The notes under the pieces are model-generated. The model saw only the letters and a program-made list of their open reading frames with translations, was not told where the DNA came from and did no database searches. From contig DDET01000021.1 of NCBI GenBank assembly GCA_002336915.1, positions 1 through 64,000 of the forward strand: a stretch of 64,000 bases of DNA, given 5' to 3'. The position numbers were made by a program, and so were the translations under genes. The stretch is from Bacteroidetes bacterium UBA1947 (GTDB taxonomy: Bacteria > Bacteroidota > Bacteroidia > Chitinophagales > Chitinophagaceae). Numbering within the stretch: the stretch's first letter is position 1; the number at the start of each line of letters is the position of its first letter. This document shows, piece by piece, positions 1 to 8,228 of the stretch.

Positions 1-112
1 CAAGCGGTCAGACGCGTTGAGGGACTGGGCAGCGTCAGCACCGCTCCAAGTGGTCAGACGCGTTGAGGGACTGGGTAGCCTCAGCACCGCTCCAAGCGGT
101 CAGACGCGTTGA
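1..112. repeat. 46-bp tandem palindromic repeat (2.4 copies)
   Basis: Two full 46-bp units (1-46 and 47-92) and a 20-bp partial unit (93-112) lie head to tail with no spacers. Within a unit, the arms AGCGGT...GACGC and GCGTC...ACCGCT can pair, so each copy could fold into an imperfect hairpin. The second copy differs at a few positions (AGTGGT for AGCGGT; GCCTC for GCGTC). The array probably continues upstream of the window. Function is unknown; it resembles intergenic palindromic repeats rather than a CRISPR. Confidence 0.85.
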
Positions 113-197
113 AGGGCAACTTTCCACTGCGCCAATCATTAAAATCAGGTAAATCCTGCTTCTATTGATATATTTGCAGCCTATAATTATTCAATAC

Positions 198-1352
198 ATG
201 GCATCTCAGAAACATAAATTAGCTACAAGACTCATACACGCGGGCGTTCACCCCGATCCTTCTACAGGCGCTATCATGACGCCTATTTACCAGACCTCTA
301 CATACGTGCAGGCTGCTCCCGGCGATCATAAAGGTTATGAATATGCCCGCACGCAAAACCCCACTCGCGATGTATTGCAGGCCTCTCTGGCCAATATCGA
401 GAATGGCAAGTATGCTCTTTGCTTTGGTAGTGGCATGGCTGCTACTGATGCCGTAGCCAAGCTCCTGCAGCCCGGCGATGAGGTGATCGTTTCAAACGAT
501 CTGTATGGAGGCACCTATCGCATATTCACCAAGGTCTTTGCAAACTATGGCATCAGGTTTCAGTTCATAGATATGCACGATGCGCAAAACATCCGCAACT
601 ATGTCACCGACAAAACAAAAATGGTTTGGATCGAAACACCGACCAATCCCCTTTTGAATATTATAGACATAGAAGCTTGCGCTGCAATTACCAAAGAGCA
701 CAACTTAATATTGGTTACCGACAATACCTTCGCTTCACCATATCTCCAAAACCCCCTCGACTGGGGTTCGGATATCGTCCTGCACTCTGCTACCAAGTAC
801 CTCGGCGGCCACTCCGATGTAGTACACGGTGCACTTATCATGAATGACCAATCGCTCGAGGAGCGTCTGCGCTTTATACAGAATAGCTGCGGCGCCGTTC
901 CCGGCCCGCACGATTGCTGGCTGGTACTGCGTGGCATCAAGACACTGCACGTACGCATGCAACGCCATTGCGAGAACGGTGAGGCTATCGCCCACTATCT
1001 TCGTTCCAATCCAAAAGTCGGCAGCGTACGCTGGGTAGGTTTCGAAGACCATCCCAACCACGCGATCGCCAAGAAACAAATGCGCGGCTTTGGCGGTATG
1101 ATATCCTTCACATTGAAGGATGATAACATCGACGCAGCTTTAGAGGTTTTGAAGAAAACAGAATTATTTGCACTTGCCGAATCACTCGGCGGTGTCGAAT
1201 CCCTAATAGGCCATCCCGCTACTATGACGCATGGTTCCATACCTCGCGAAGAGCGTATTAAGAACGGCTTGAGCGATTCACTCATCCGCCTCAGTGTAGG
1301 TATAGAAGATGTCGACGATCTGATTGCAGACCTGGCTAAGGCGATCGGTTAA
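198..1352 (+). CDS. Cystathionine gamma-synthase / gamma-lyase family PLP enzyme
   Basis: 384-aa Cys/Met-metabolism PLP enzyme of fold type I, cytosolic, acting in transsulfuration (O-acyl-homoserine plus cysteine to cystathionine, or cystathionine breakdown). The PLP lysine is K200 in HSATKYLGGHSD, and the cofactor and tetramer motifs YARTQNPTR, FGSGMAA and DNTFASPYLQNP are all present. The C-terminal SLGGVESLIGHPATMTH and SIRLSVGIED-type blocks are intact. I chose the ATG at 198 (MASQKHKL) rather than an in-frame codon 11 residues upstream, because family members start here and the length then matches MetB (about 386 aa). Synthase and lyase cannot be separated by sequence reading alone. It is monocistronic, with a terminator 22 bp downstream. 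Confidence 0.93.
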   Translation: MASQKHKLATRLIHAGVHPDPSTGAIMTPIYQTSTYVQAAPGDHKGYEYARTQNPTRDVLQASLANIENGKYALCFGSGMAATDAVAKLLQPGDEVIVSNDLYGGTYRIFTKVFANYGIRFQFIDMHDAQNIRNYVTDKTKMVWIETPTNPLLNIIDIEACAAITKEHNLILVTDNTFASPYLQNPLDWGSDIVLHSATKYLGGHSDVVHGALIMNDQSLEERLRFIQNSCGAVPGPHDCWLVLRGIKTLHVRMQRHCENGEAIAHYLRSNPKVGSVRWVGFEDHPNHAIAKKQMRGFGGMISFTLKDDNIDAALEVLKKTELFALAESLGGVESLIGHPATMTHGSIPREERIKNGLSDSLIRLSVGIEDVDDLIADLAKAIG

Positions 1353-1374
1353 TAGAACAGTAACAAATATTTCA

Positions 1375-1404
1375 AAGGTGCAGCTCATAACTGCACCTTT
1401 TTTG
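1375..1404 (+). terminator. Rho-independent terminator after the PLP enzyme gene
   Basis: A 9-bp perfect stem (AAGGTGCAG / CTGCACCTT) with a 7-nt loop is followed directly by a T tract. Confidence 0.85.
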
Positions 1405-1475
1405 TTTACACGATCTTAACACCCCGTCTTTCACATTGTCTTTTGCTTTAATGGCTATTAATTTTATCTTGGTAG

Positions 1476-1613
1476 TCCTTCTTCACACTTCAGGCAGGCC
1501 ACTTGGCTAACACGCACTACTATCCCAATTCCATCAACATGTATGATGAGGACATATTGGAAGTACTCAAAAGCAAAGGCCTCATCGGCCTTTCACTGAT
1601 ACCGGATCCATAA
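1476..1613 (+). pseudogene. Possible gene remnant in the 1353-1673 intergenic stretch
   Basis: A 45-codon open stretch with no start codon reads like protein sequence, for example NSINMYDEDILEVLKSKGLI followed by GLSLIPDP and a TAA. The style recalls the core of metal-dependent hydrolases or dipeptidases of Bacteroidota, but I cannot identify the family. There is no continuation in any frame. It may be a decayed fragment left by a rearrangement, or chance. Its stop overlaps the AT-rich block that is duplicated upstream of 4094. The rest of 1353-1673 holds only the terminator and presumed promoter DNA. Confidence 0.3.
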
Positions 1614-1673
1614 TATTTTGCAAAAAAATAAAAGGCCGGTCCCCGCATCGCGCATTATCGGTAACTTGTACTG

Positions 1674-3338
1674 ATGTTGCGTTCCACTTGGACATTAAGG
1701 TTCTTTGCATCTTGCATGGCATTCATGCTCCTTTGCAATAATGCACGGCCTTCCAGGTTATTTATCCCTATGGATGCCGGCGGGCAGGATAATCACCTTA
1801 AAGCTTACGGGGTGGTTTTCGCTGCCCTGCAACAAGGCATTCCGGTCAGTTGGCTGCTTAATTACAGGGGTGGCAGTTTCGTGGTAGATGACAATTCCGA
1901 TATCCGCAAAATGTGCAATGAACGCGGTGTTAGCTGTTTTAAAATCAATGACAAAGCATATGCCGGTGTAGAAAAGGAAATGGCTGATGGTGGCAACACA
2001 TACAATATCGTGAAGCTTGAAAAAGTACCGAAAATTGCGGTGTACACCCCCGGCACTAAAAAACCCTGGGACGATGCAGTAACACTCGCGCTCACTTATG
2101 CGGAAATACCTTTTGATAAAATATATGCCAATGAAGTGCTGTCTGGCGCCTTGGCTAAATACGACTGGTTACACCTGCACCACGAGGACTTCACCGGCCA
2201 ATTGGGTAAGTACTGGGGCCAGTTCGGCAACACTGATTGGTATCAGGATGAGCAAAATATACAGCAAGGGATCGCGGAAAAAAATGGCTTCAAAAAAATA
2301 CAGCAAATGCAACTGGCCGTTGTAAAAAAGATACGCGCATTTGTGGCCAACGGCGGCAACTTGTTCGCCATGTGCTCCGCTACGGAAACATTTGATGTAG
2401 CGCTTGCCGCGGAGAATGTAGACATCTGCGAATCACCTTTTGATGGCGACCCGGTTGATAATAATTTTCAGCAAAAACTTGATTATTCAAAATGTCTCGC
2501 ATTCACAAACTTCACGGTCTACCCGGAACCTATGCGCTATGAACATTCCAGCATCGACAATTTTTTTGCCCATATGGTGCCTGAGTATGCCGACACTTTT
2601 ATACTCAGTACCTTCCCCGCGCAGCCCGACCCTGTCCCGGCCATGCTCACGCAAAACCACACAACATTTATCAAAGGCTTCATGGGGCAAACCACGGTTT
2701 TCCGTAAGGATAAAATAAAACCGGGCGTTTTGATACTCGCCGGTTATCCCCCGCCACAGGAAATAGGCGAGGACCCTGATCGCCCGGTCAATATCTACAA
2801 CATGCACAATAATGAAGCCCGGTACATTCATGGCGACCTCGAAAAAGGTACCTGGACCTTCTATTCCGGCCACGACCCTGAGGATTTCCAGCACATGGTA
2901 AATGATGCCCCTACTGATCTGTCGGAGCATCCCAATTCGCCGGGCTACCGTCTTATTCTCAACAATGTTTTACTGCATGCGGCAAAAAGAGTCGTCATAC
3001 CCAAGGTAGCTTGCTGCGATATACCGCTCACCATCCCTGCCCCTGAGCCAAAACCCGCCACCACCCCTCTTACTATCTCCGGCGCGGAATCCTACAATTT
3101 ATATCCCACCGCTTCAAACGACCAGTTGATCATAACGGTGAACCACAGCGCTGATGAAGGTCCGGAAAAACGTAATACCAAAATAGAACGGGTGGTCATA
3201 ACAAATATGGACGGAAAAGAACTCATCAACAAAACCGTGAGTGGCGAAAGTGTAAATGTAGACATCAAAGACTTGGCTCCCGGAATGTATATGGTAACCG
3301 TGAATGGTACTTATTCAGGTAAGCTGATGAAGGAGTAG
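1674..3338 (+). CDS. Secreted T9SS type A sorting-domain protein (family often labelled asparagine synthetase B)
   Basis: 554 aa. A signal peptide (about residues 1-26) is followed by a conserved domain with RLFIPMDAGGQDNHLKAYG, LLNYRGGSF, PWDDAVTLALTYAEIPFDK, HLHHEDFTGQ (167-176) and NLFAMCSATETFD (about 229-241). This pattern marks a Bacteroidota family that databases tend to call asparagine synthetase B, although I see neither an N-terminal nucleophile glutaminase nor an ATP-pyrophosphatase motif, so that label should not be trusted. Around residues 475-554 there is a T9SS type A C-terminal domain (YNLYPTASNDQL ... GMYMVTVNG ... GKLMKE), so the protein is exported through T9SS and released or surface-anchored. 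It is paralogous to 4094-5677. Substrate and activity are unknown. Confidence 0.85.
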   Translation: MLRSTWTLRFFASCMAFMLLCNNARPSRLFIPMDAGGQDNHLKAYGVVFAALQQGIPVSWLLNYRGGSFVVDDNSDIRKMCNERGVSCFKINDKAYAGVEKEMADGGNTYNIVKLEKVPKIAVYTPGTKKPWDDAVTLALTYAEIPFDKIYANEVLSGALAKYDWLHLHHEDFTGQLGKYWGQFGNTDWYQDEQNIQQGIAEKNGFKKIQQMQLAVVKKIRAFVANGGNLFAMCSATETFDVALAAENVDICESPFDGDPVDNNFQQKLDYSKCLAFTNFTVYPEPMRYEHSSIDNFFAHMVPEYADTFILSTFPAQPDPVPAMLTQNHTTFIKGFMGQTTVFRKDKIKPGVLILAGYPPPQEIGEDPDRPVNIYNMHNNEARYIHGDLEKGTWTFYSGHDPEDFQHMVNDAPTDLSEHPNSPGYRLILNNVLLHAAKRVVIPKVACCDIPLTIPAPEPKPATTPLTISGAESYNLYPTASNDQLIITVNHSADEGPEKRNTKIERVVITNMDGKELINKTVSGESVNVDIKDLAPGMYMVTVNGTYSGKLMKE

Positions 3339-3514
3339 GAGTAGAAACGTGTACTTGCTTTTACCTACGGATCACGCTTACAATTCTCTTTTCCCGACGA
3401 ATCGCTCGTCAGAGGATTCATCGGCTCCCGATGAGAAGGATGCACGGAATATGCAGGCAATTTTGCTACCTCAGCCTGATTACTTAACTTAGCAATACCT
3501 CTTAATCTGCATTT
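3339..3514 (+). promoter_or_regulatory. Short hairpins between the T9SS gene and the lipoprotein gene
   Basis: Two small inverted repeats sit in this gap: GACGA-atcgc-TCGTC near 3394 and CATCGG-ctc-CCGATG near 3419. Neither has a T tract, so they are not typical terminators. They may act as mRNA-stabilising or REP-like elements. Confidence 0.3.
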
Positions 3515-3994
3515 ATGCGTATTCTTAAATATTCCCTTAGCATGCTCCTGCTTAGTGCTGTCCTTTTTTCAGCCTGTAGGAAACATAGCAACTCATCTAC
3601 GGGCGTCCCCACCGATGCTGAATATTTTATCTTTGGGGAGAATAATGGCTTTTGTCCCACCCCTTGTTCCCAGTACTACCAGATCATGAGCAACCAGCTT
3701 TACAAAAGCTATTTCGATAGCACAGGGGCTTTGCAATATTCCGGCACTCCTATGGCCTCGGATAAGTACAACATTGCATTGCCGGCCTTTACAGATTTCC
3801 CTTCTTATTTTTCTCTTCACCCTAACAAAGATATCCGTTGCCAAACCTGTGCCGATATGAGTTCCATACACCTGGAGTACAAACGGGGCGGTAGCGTTTA
3901 CCAATGGAATATCGATTATCCATATGAAGGCATCCCGACCGAGATAAGAGCTTATGTTGATGAAGTGCACAACATCATGAACAATCTTAACTAA
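3515..3994 (+). CDS. Small lipoprotein of unknown function
   Basis: 159 aa with a lipoprotein signal: a hydrophobic N-terminus ending in LFSAC, cysteine 21 being the likely lipidation site. The mature part has several cysteines (CPTPCSQYY, RCQTCADMS) and no domain I recognise. It lies between two paralogous T9SS proteins on the same strand, 176 bp after the first and 99 bp before the second, so it may belong to the same functional unit. It could be an outer-membrane partner of those proteins, but that is inference from position only. Confidence 0.7.
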   Translation: MRILKYSLSMLLLSAVLFSACRKHSNSSTGVPTDAEYFIFGENNGFCPTPCSQYYQIMSNQLYKSYFDSTGALQYSGTPMASDKYNIALPAFTDFPSYFSLHPNKDIRCQTCADMSSIHLEYKRGGSVYQWNIDYPYEGIPTEIRAYVDEVHNIMNNLN

Positions 3995-4015
3995 CCTCCC
4001 AAAGTGGGAATTTTA

Positions 4016-4037
4016 TAATATTTTGCAAAAATAGGCC
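4016..4037 (+). promoter_or_regulatory. Upstream block shared with the paralog at 1674
   Basis: The string TAATATTTTGCAAAAATAGG followed by CC here closely matches 1611-1638 (TAATATTTTGCAAAAAAATA followed by AAAGGCC). Both copies lie about 55-75 bp in front of a paralogous T9SS gene. The TATTTTG core resembles the -7 box of Bacteroidota promoters. The simplest reading is that promoter and gene were duplicated together. Confidence 0.5.
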
Positions 4038-4093
4038 ATGCCCGGCCTCTTGTGGTAGAATGTCTGTAAATTACAGCTACAAATTTTTTTGCC

Positions 4094-5677
4094 ATGAGAT
4101 TTCGTTCGTTTACACTTTGTATTGCCTTATTATTCCTCTATAACGCGGCTTTTGCGTCCAAACTGCTCATCCCAATGGATGCAGATGGGCAAAGCAATCA
4201 TCTTAAAGCTTACGGAATAGCCTACGCTGCCTTGCAACAAGGCATACCTGTATATTGGCTGCTCAATTACAAAGGCGGCAGCTTCGCGCTCGATAACGAC
4301 AGGGAGATCGCCGGCCTCTGCAAAGACCGTGGCGTTACCTGCACCAAAATAAGCAACAACGAATATGATGGTATCGTGAAAAGCATAAAGGCTCCCGGTT
4401 TTAATGGCGACATAGTAAAGCTGGAGAAAGCTCCTAAAATTGCCGTCTACACTCCCTTGGGCAAAATGCCCTGGGACGATGCAGTTACATTGGCCCTCAC
4501 TTATGCCGAGATACCTTTCGATAAATTGTATGCCGACGAAGTACTTGCAGGCGATCTCGACAAGTACGACTGGCTGCACCTGCATCACGAGGACTTCACG
4601 GGCCAGATGGGTAAGTTCTGGGCACAATACCAAAAAGCTATCTGGTATATGGAAGACAAAAGGAACATGGATGCGCTTGTTGCTAAGCATGGCTTTAAGA
4701 AGCAATCGGAACTACAACTTGCTGTAGTGAAAAAGATCCGCGACTTCGTAGCAGGCGGTGGCAATTTATTTGCTATGTGCACGGCTACCGACACTTACGA
4801 TTTAGCGCTCGCGGCCGATGGCACAGATATCGATCCCGAGCCTTTTGATGGTGACCCGATGGACAACAACGCCCAGAAAAAACTCGACTATTCCAAATGT
4901 TTTGCCTTCACAAATTTTACCCTTTCCACAAATCCATATGAATTCGAGTTTTCTAATATAGACAATACAAATTTCCGCCACGTGCCCGAATCTGCCGATC
5001 GTTTCGCACTCCACAATTTCTCTGCAAAAACAGATCCGGTGCCCGCAATGCTTTGCCAAAACCACACTACCAGTGTTAAAGGTTTTATGGGGCAGACCAC
5101 CGCCTTCCGCCTCGACAACCTGAAGCCCGGTGTGGTCATACTTGGCGACTTTGTTGCAGCAGACGAAGCACGTTATATACACGGCCTGTACGGCAACGGC
5201 TCATGGACATTCTACGGCGGCCACGATCCGGAAGACTACCAGCACACAGTAGGCGACATGCCCACCAACTTGGAAATGTACCATAGCTCTCCCGGCTACC
5301 GTCTTATCCTGAATAACCTGCTTAGCCCCGCTGCGCACAAAAAAGAAGTCCCGCACATCATAGATGCACCAGCTATCACACAGGCTACATCAGTTAAGCC
5401 AATACAGCCAAATACTCCTGCTTCAGATCAATACAATATTTACCCAAGCCCTGCTAATAACCAGCTCATCGTTAGCTTTAACCACAACTACGATCTGGGC
5501 ACTGTAAAAGGCAGCGCTAAAATAGAACACGTAACTATAACGAACCTGGAAGGCAAAGAGATCATCAGCCAGCCTTGCAGCAGCGAGAGCGTGAACATAA
5601 ATGTAAAAGAATTGCCCTCAGGCATGTACATGGTGATTGTAAATGGCATCTATGCCGGCAAATTCATGAAAGAATAG
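4094..5677 (+). CDS. Secreted T9SS type A sorting-domain protein, paralog of 1674-3338
   Basis: 527 aa with the same architecture as the gene at 1674: a signal peptide (about residues 1-21, ending NAAFAS), the KLLIPMDADGQSNHLKAYG start, LLNYKGGSF, PWDDAVTLALTYAEIPFDK, HLHHEDFTGQ, NLFAMCTATDTYD, and a type A T9SS tail (YNIYPSPANNQLIVSF ... GMYMVIVNG ... GKFMKE). It is shorter in the segment between about residues 340 and 360, where the first copy has an extra Pro-rich insertion. Both copies look intact, so the pair seems to be maintained. Activity is unknown; the database-style name asparagine synthetase B is unsupported. A bidirectional terminator follows. Confidence 0.85.
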   Translation: MRFRSFTLCIALLFLYNAAFASKLLIPMDADGQSNHLKAYGIAYAALQQGIPVYWLLNYKGGSFALDNDREIAGLCKDRGVTCTKISNNEYDGIVKSIKAPGFNGDIVKLEKAPKIAVYTPLGKMPWDDAVTLALTYAEIPFDKLYADEVLAGDLDKYDWLHLHHEDFTGQMGKFWAQYQKAIWYMEDKRNMDALVAKHGFKKQSELQLAVVKKIRDFVAGGGNLFAMCTATDTYDLALAADGTDIDPEPFDGDPMDNNAQKKLDYSKCFAFTNFTLSTNPYEFEFSNIDNTNFRHVPESADRFALHNFSAKTDPVPAMLCQNHTTSVKGFMGQTTAFRLDNLKPGVVILGDFVAADEARYIHGLYGNGSWTFYGGHDPEDYQHTVGDMPTNLEMYHSSPGYRLILNNLLSPAAHKKEVPHIIDAPAITQATSVKPIQPNTPASDQYNIYPSPANNQLIVSFNHNYDLGTVKGSAKIEHVTITNLEGKEIISQPCSSESVNINVKELPSGMYMVIVNGIYAGKFMKE

Positions 5678-5702
5678 AACAAATAGATTTTATACAAAAA
5701 GC

Positions 5703-5734
5703 AATGCCCACGGTTGAAACCGTGGGCATTTTAT
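5703..5734. terminator. Bidirectional terminator between convergent genes
   Basis: An 11-bp perfect stem (AATGCCCACGG / CCGTGGGCATT) with loop TTGAAA and T-rich flanks on both strands. It serves the T9SS gene on the plus strand and gpmI on the minus strand. Confidence 0.85.
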
Positions 5735-5774
5735 TATCTATTCTAAGTGCAATCGTTTTAACAGTTTATTCGCT

Positions 5775-7298
5775 CTAATCAATAAGTATCTCCCCCGTCA
5801 TCTCCTGCGGTATCGTAATGCCCATATAATGCAGTATACTCGGCGCTATATCACCCAGTTTACCCGGGCGCAATACACCCTTATAATCATTCGATATCAG
5901 GAACAGCGGCACAGGGTTAAGCGTGTGGGCAGTATTAGGACTGCCATCTTCATTTATTAAATAATCAGCATTGCCATGGTCCGCAGTTAAGAAGATCGCA
6001 TAGCCATGTTCCAATGCCAGCGGTACTATTTTCGATACACAGGTATCCACAGTTTCCACTGCTTTTATCACTGCATTCCATACACCCGTATGCCCTACCA
6101 TATCTGCATTGGCAAAGTTCAGGCATATAAAATCAGCGCTTTCTTTTGCTATCTCAGGCAGTATGGCATCTGTTACTTCAAAAGCGCTCATCTCCGGTTT
6201 CTGGTCATAAGTGGTCACCGTCTTTGGCGATGGTACCATAATGCGGCTTTCCCCTTTAAATGGATTTTCACGCCCGCCCGAAAAGAAGAACGTAACATGC
6301 GGGTACTTCTCCGTCTCCGCTATGCGTATTTGTGTTTTGCCATTTTCTTCCAGCACCTCGCCCAGGGTTTGCACCAGGTCTTTATTGTCAAATATGATAC
6401 CTACATTTTTGTAGGTCTTGTCATATTCAGTCATGGTCACATAATGCAGGTCCAGCGGGTGCATATTCTGCTCCGGGAATTTTTCCTGTGTCAGCGCAGT
6501 AGTTATTTCCCTGCACCTGTCCGTCCTGAAGTTAAAGCACAGCACCACATCACCATCTTTTATGTTGGCGATAGGCTGCCCATTATCATCACAGGCAATT
6601 ATCGGTTTTATGAATTCATCCGTTACTCCCTCATTGTATGACTCGTTTATAGAAGCTAAGATATCCTTGCTGTGTGTTCCTATGCCTTGTGTAAGTGCAT
6701 CATAAGCCACTTTCACTCGCTCCCATCGCTTGTCCCTGTCCATTGCGTAAAAGCGCCCGGTTACCGAAGCCAGTTTACCACCCGTCTTTTGCAGGCAGCC
6801 TTCCAGCTCAGTAATAAAGCCCAATCCGCTCTTAGGATCAGTATCCCTGCCGTCGGTAAAGGCATGTACCGCAAAGTTCACCCCATTCCTTTGCGCCAGT
6901 TCGCACAGCGCTTCCAGGTGTTTTATATGCGAGTGTACACCGCCGTCGCTCACCAGTCCTATAAAATGCATTGTCTTGCCACCGGCTTTTGCAGCGGTAA
7001 AGGCCGCATTCAACACGGCGTTTCGCTCCAGTTCCCCTTCGCGAATGGCCACATTCACTCTTTGCAACTCCTGGTATACTATGCGCCCGGCCCCTATATT
7101 CAGGTGCCCCACTTCCGAATTGCCCATCTGGCCATCCGGCAGCCCCACAGCTTCGCCGCAGGTTACCAGCTCAGTATTTGGATACTTACTATATAACGAT
7201 TTTACAAAAGGTGCATTAGCATGGGCTATGGCATCGGCTTTCGGCACTTTTCCGTGGCCCCAGCCATCCATTATGATGAGCATTACTTTTTTCAACAT
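5775..7298 (-). CDS. gpmI: 2,3-bisphosphoglycerate-independent phosphoglycerate mutase
   Basis: 507 aa, the usual length for iPGM, interconverting 3- and 2-phosphoglycerate in glycolysis and gluconeogenesis with two Mn ions. The alkaline-phosphatase-type metal sites are visible: MDGWGHG at the N-terminus, the phospho-serine S61 in MGNSEVGHLNIGAGR, HAFTDGRDTDPKSG, NFANADMVGHTG and TADHGNADY. The start is ATG at 7298. A TACTTTTG box ends only 5 bp upstream, which suggests a leaderless or nearly leaderless transcript. Confidence 0.97.
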   Translation of the reverse strand: MLKKVMLIIMDGWGHGKVPKADAIAHANAPFVKSLYSKYPNTELVTCGEAVGLPDGQMGNSEVGHLNIGAGRIVYQELQRVNVAIREGELERNAVLNAAFTAAKAGGKTMHFIGLVSDGGVHSHIKHLEALCELAQRNGVNFAVHAFTDGRDTDPKSGLGFITELEGCLQKTGGKLASVTGRFYAMDRDKRWERVKVAYDALTQGIGTHSKDILASINESYNEGVTDEFIKPIIACDDNGQPIANIKDGDVVLCFNFRTDRCREITTALTQEKFPEQNMHPLDLHYVTMTEYDKTYKNVGIIFDNKDLVQTLGEVLEENGKTQIRIAETEKYPHVTFFFSGGRENPFKGESRIMVPSPKTVTTYDQKPEMSAFEVTDAILPEIAKESADFICLNFANADMVGHTGVWNAVIKAVETVDTCVSKIVPLALEHGYAIFLTADHGNADYLINEDGSPNTAHTLNPVPLFLISNDYKGVLRPGKLGDIAPSILHYMGITIPQEMTGEILID

Positions 7299-7303
7299 GG
7301 GCG

Positions 7304-7311
7304 CAAAAGTA
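7304..7311 (-). promoter_or_regulatory. Putative -7 box of gpmI (leaderless)
   Basis: TACTTTTG on the minus strand matches the Bacteroidota -7 consensus TAnnTTTG. Its last base is 5 nt from the ATG, so transcription would start at or next to the start codon. I see no good -33 TTG. Confidence 0.45.
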
Positions 7312-7536
7312 CGATATCTGCAAGGTTTACAGAATGTCCACGGTCATTTATTAGGAAGTATTTTAACATTTAATATAAGAAATGTGCTTTTTTCTGTTAT
7401 ATTTGTATCCCCCAACCAAAAAATGCATGTTTTCGTATGTTTACAGGACCGCACTTTTTGGGTAATTTGAAACGGAAATGCCAAATTTGGCTTGGTTTTT
7501 GAGGTATTAGGTTGTTTGGACTTGAGACGTATTGAA

Positions 7537-7929
7537 ATGAAGAATTTATACAAAAAGGCTTTTTTAACTATAGCATCATCCTTCCTGCTGGTTGCCGCCC
7601 ACGCGCAGTCGGTGCTGGAAGATGTGGTTAATGCTGTACGCAACAGTAATACTGCCACCTTAGAAAAGTATTACGATAATATCGTACCCATAACTATTAA
7701 CAACACCCAGTCGGCATATAGCCGCACACAGGCCTCCCTGGTACTTAAGGATTTCTTTTCAAAGAATGTGCCGAAAGATGTCACCATTCTTAACAGCGGT
7801 TCGGCCACTACCAACTCGCAGTTCGCTATTGGTACCCTTACTACCAATACAGGCACATTCAACCTGTATATCCTGCTTAAGTCTAAAGACAATATCTTCC
7901 TCCTGCAGGAACTGAGGCTGAATAAATAA
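7537..7929 (+). CDS. DUF4783 domain-containing secreted protein
   Basis: 130 aa. The signal peptide MKNLYKKAFLTIASSFLLVA ... HAQ is followed by a compact alpha/beta domain (VLEDVVNAVRNSNTATLEKYYDN ... LVLKDFFSKNV ... LKSKDNIFLLQELRLNK) typical of DUF4783, a Bacteroidota family with an NTF2-like fold. I started it at the ATG at 7537 because it directly precedes the signal peptide; a longer in-frame start 15 codons upstream would spoil it. It is a single gene with its own terminator. Function is unknown. Confidence 0.85.
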   Translation: MKNLYKKAFLTIASSFLLVAAHAQSVLEDVVNAVRNSNTATLEKYYDNIVPITINNTQSAYSRTQASLVLKDFFSKNVPKDVTILNSGSATTNSQFAIGTLTTNTGTFNLYILLKSKDNIFLLQELRLNK

Positions 7930-7949
7930 TCATCTGTACTTTAATTATA

Positions 7950-7984
7950 AAACAAGCGGGGCTCAAAGCCTCGCTTGTTTACTT
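7950..7984 (+). terminator. Terminator after the DUF4783 gene
   Basis: AAACAAGCGGGGC / GCCTCGCTTGTTT forms a 13-bp stem with one G-U pair and a 5-nt loop, followed by ACTTTT. Confidence 0.75.
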
Positions 7985-8120
7985 TTAGTACACCCCCTCC
8001 ACTCCTCACAATCTATCCAACATCACCATCTAAAAACCTGTCTTAACCATCTTAGCAAGCTTCTTTAATTATAAGACGTATCTCGGCACCCATATCTTGG
8101 TGCCCGGACAAAATATTTTT

Positions 8121-8154
8121 CCAAAAGAAAAGAGCGGAGTAAAAACCCCGCTCT
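8121..8154 (-). terminator. Terminator of the DUF4139 gene
   Basis: Read on the minus strand, AGAGCGG / CCGCTCT pairs around a short loop and is followed by TTTCTTTTGG, about 75 bp beyond the stop codon of the minus-strand gene. Confidence 0.6.
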
Positions 8155-8228
8155 TCGCCTTTCAGCCTGTCCTTATGATCCGTCACTATCTTTGCCTCCC
8201 GATATTTCTCAAGCTATCAACCTATCAA

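Noticed and set aside
1..112. CRISPR array at the window edge
   Set aside because: Repeats are contiguous with no spacers and no cas genes are present.
1674..5677. Naming the two T9SS proteins asparagine synthetase
   Set aside because: No N-terminal nucleophile glutaminase or ATP-pyrophosphatase motif is visible; the label seems inherited.
6006..6641. 211-codon plus-strand frame opposite gpmI
   Set aside because: Antisense to an intact enzyme gene; no recognisable domain and codon bias mirrors the other strand.
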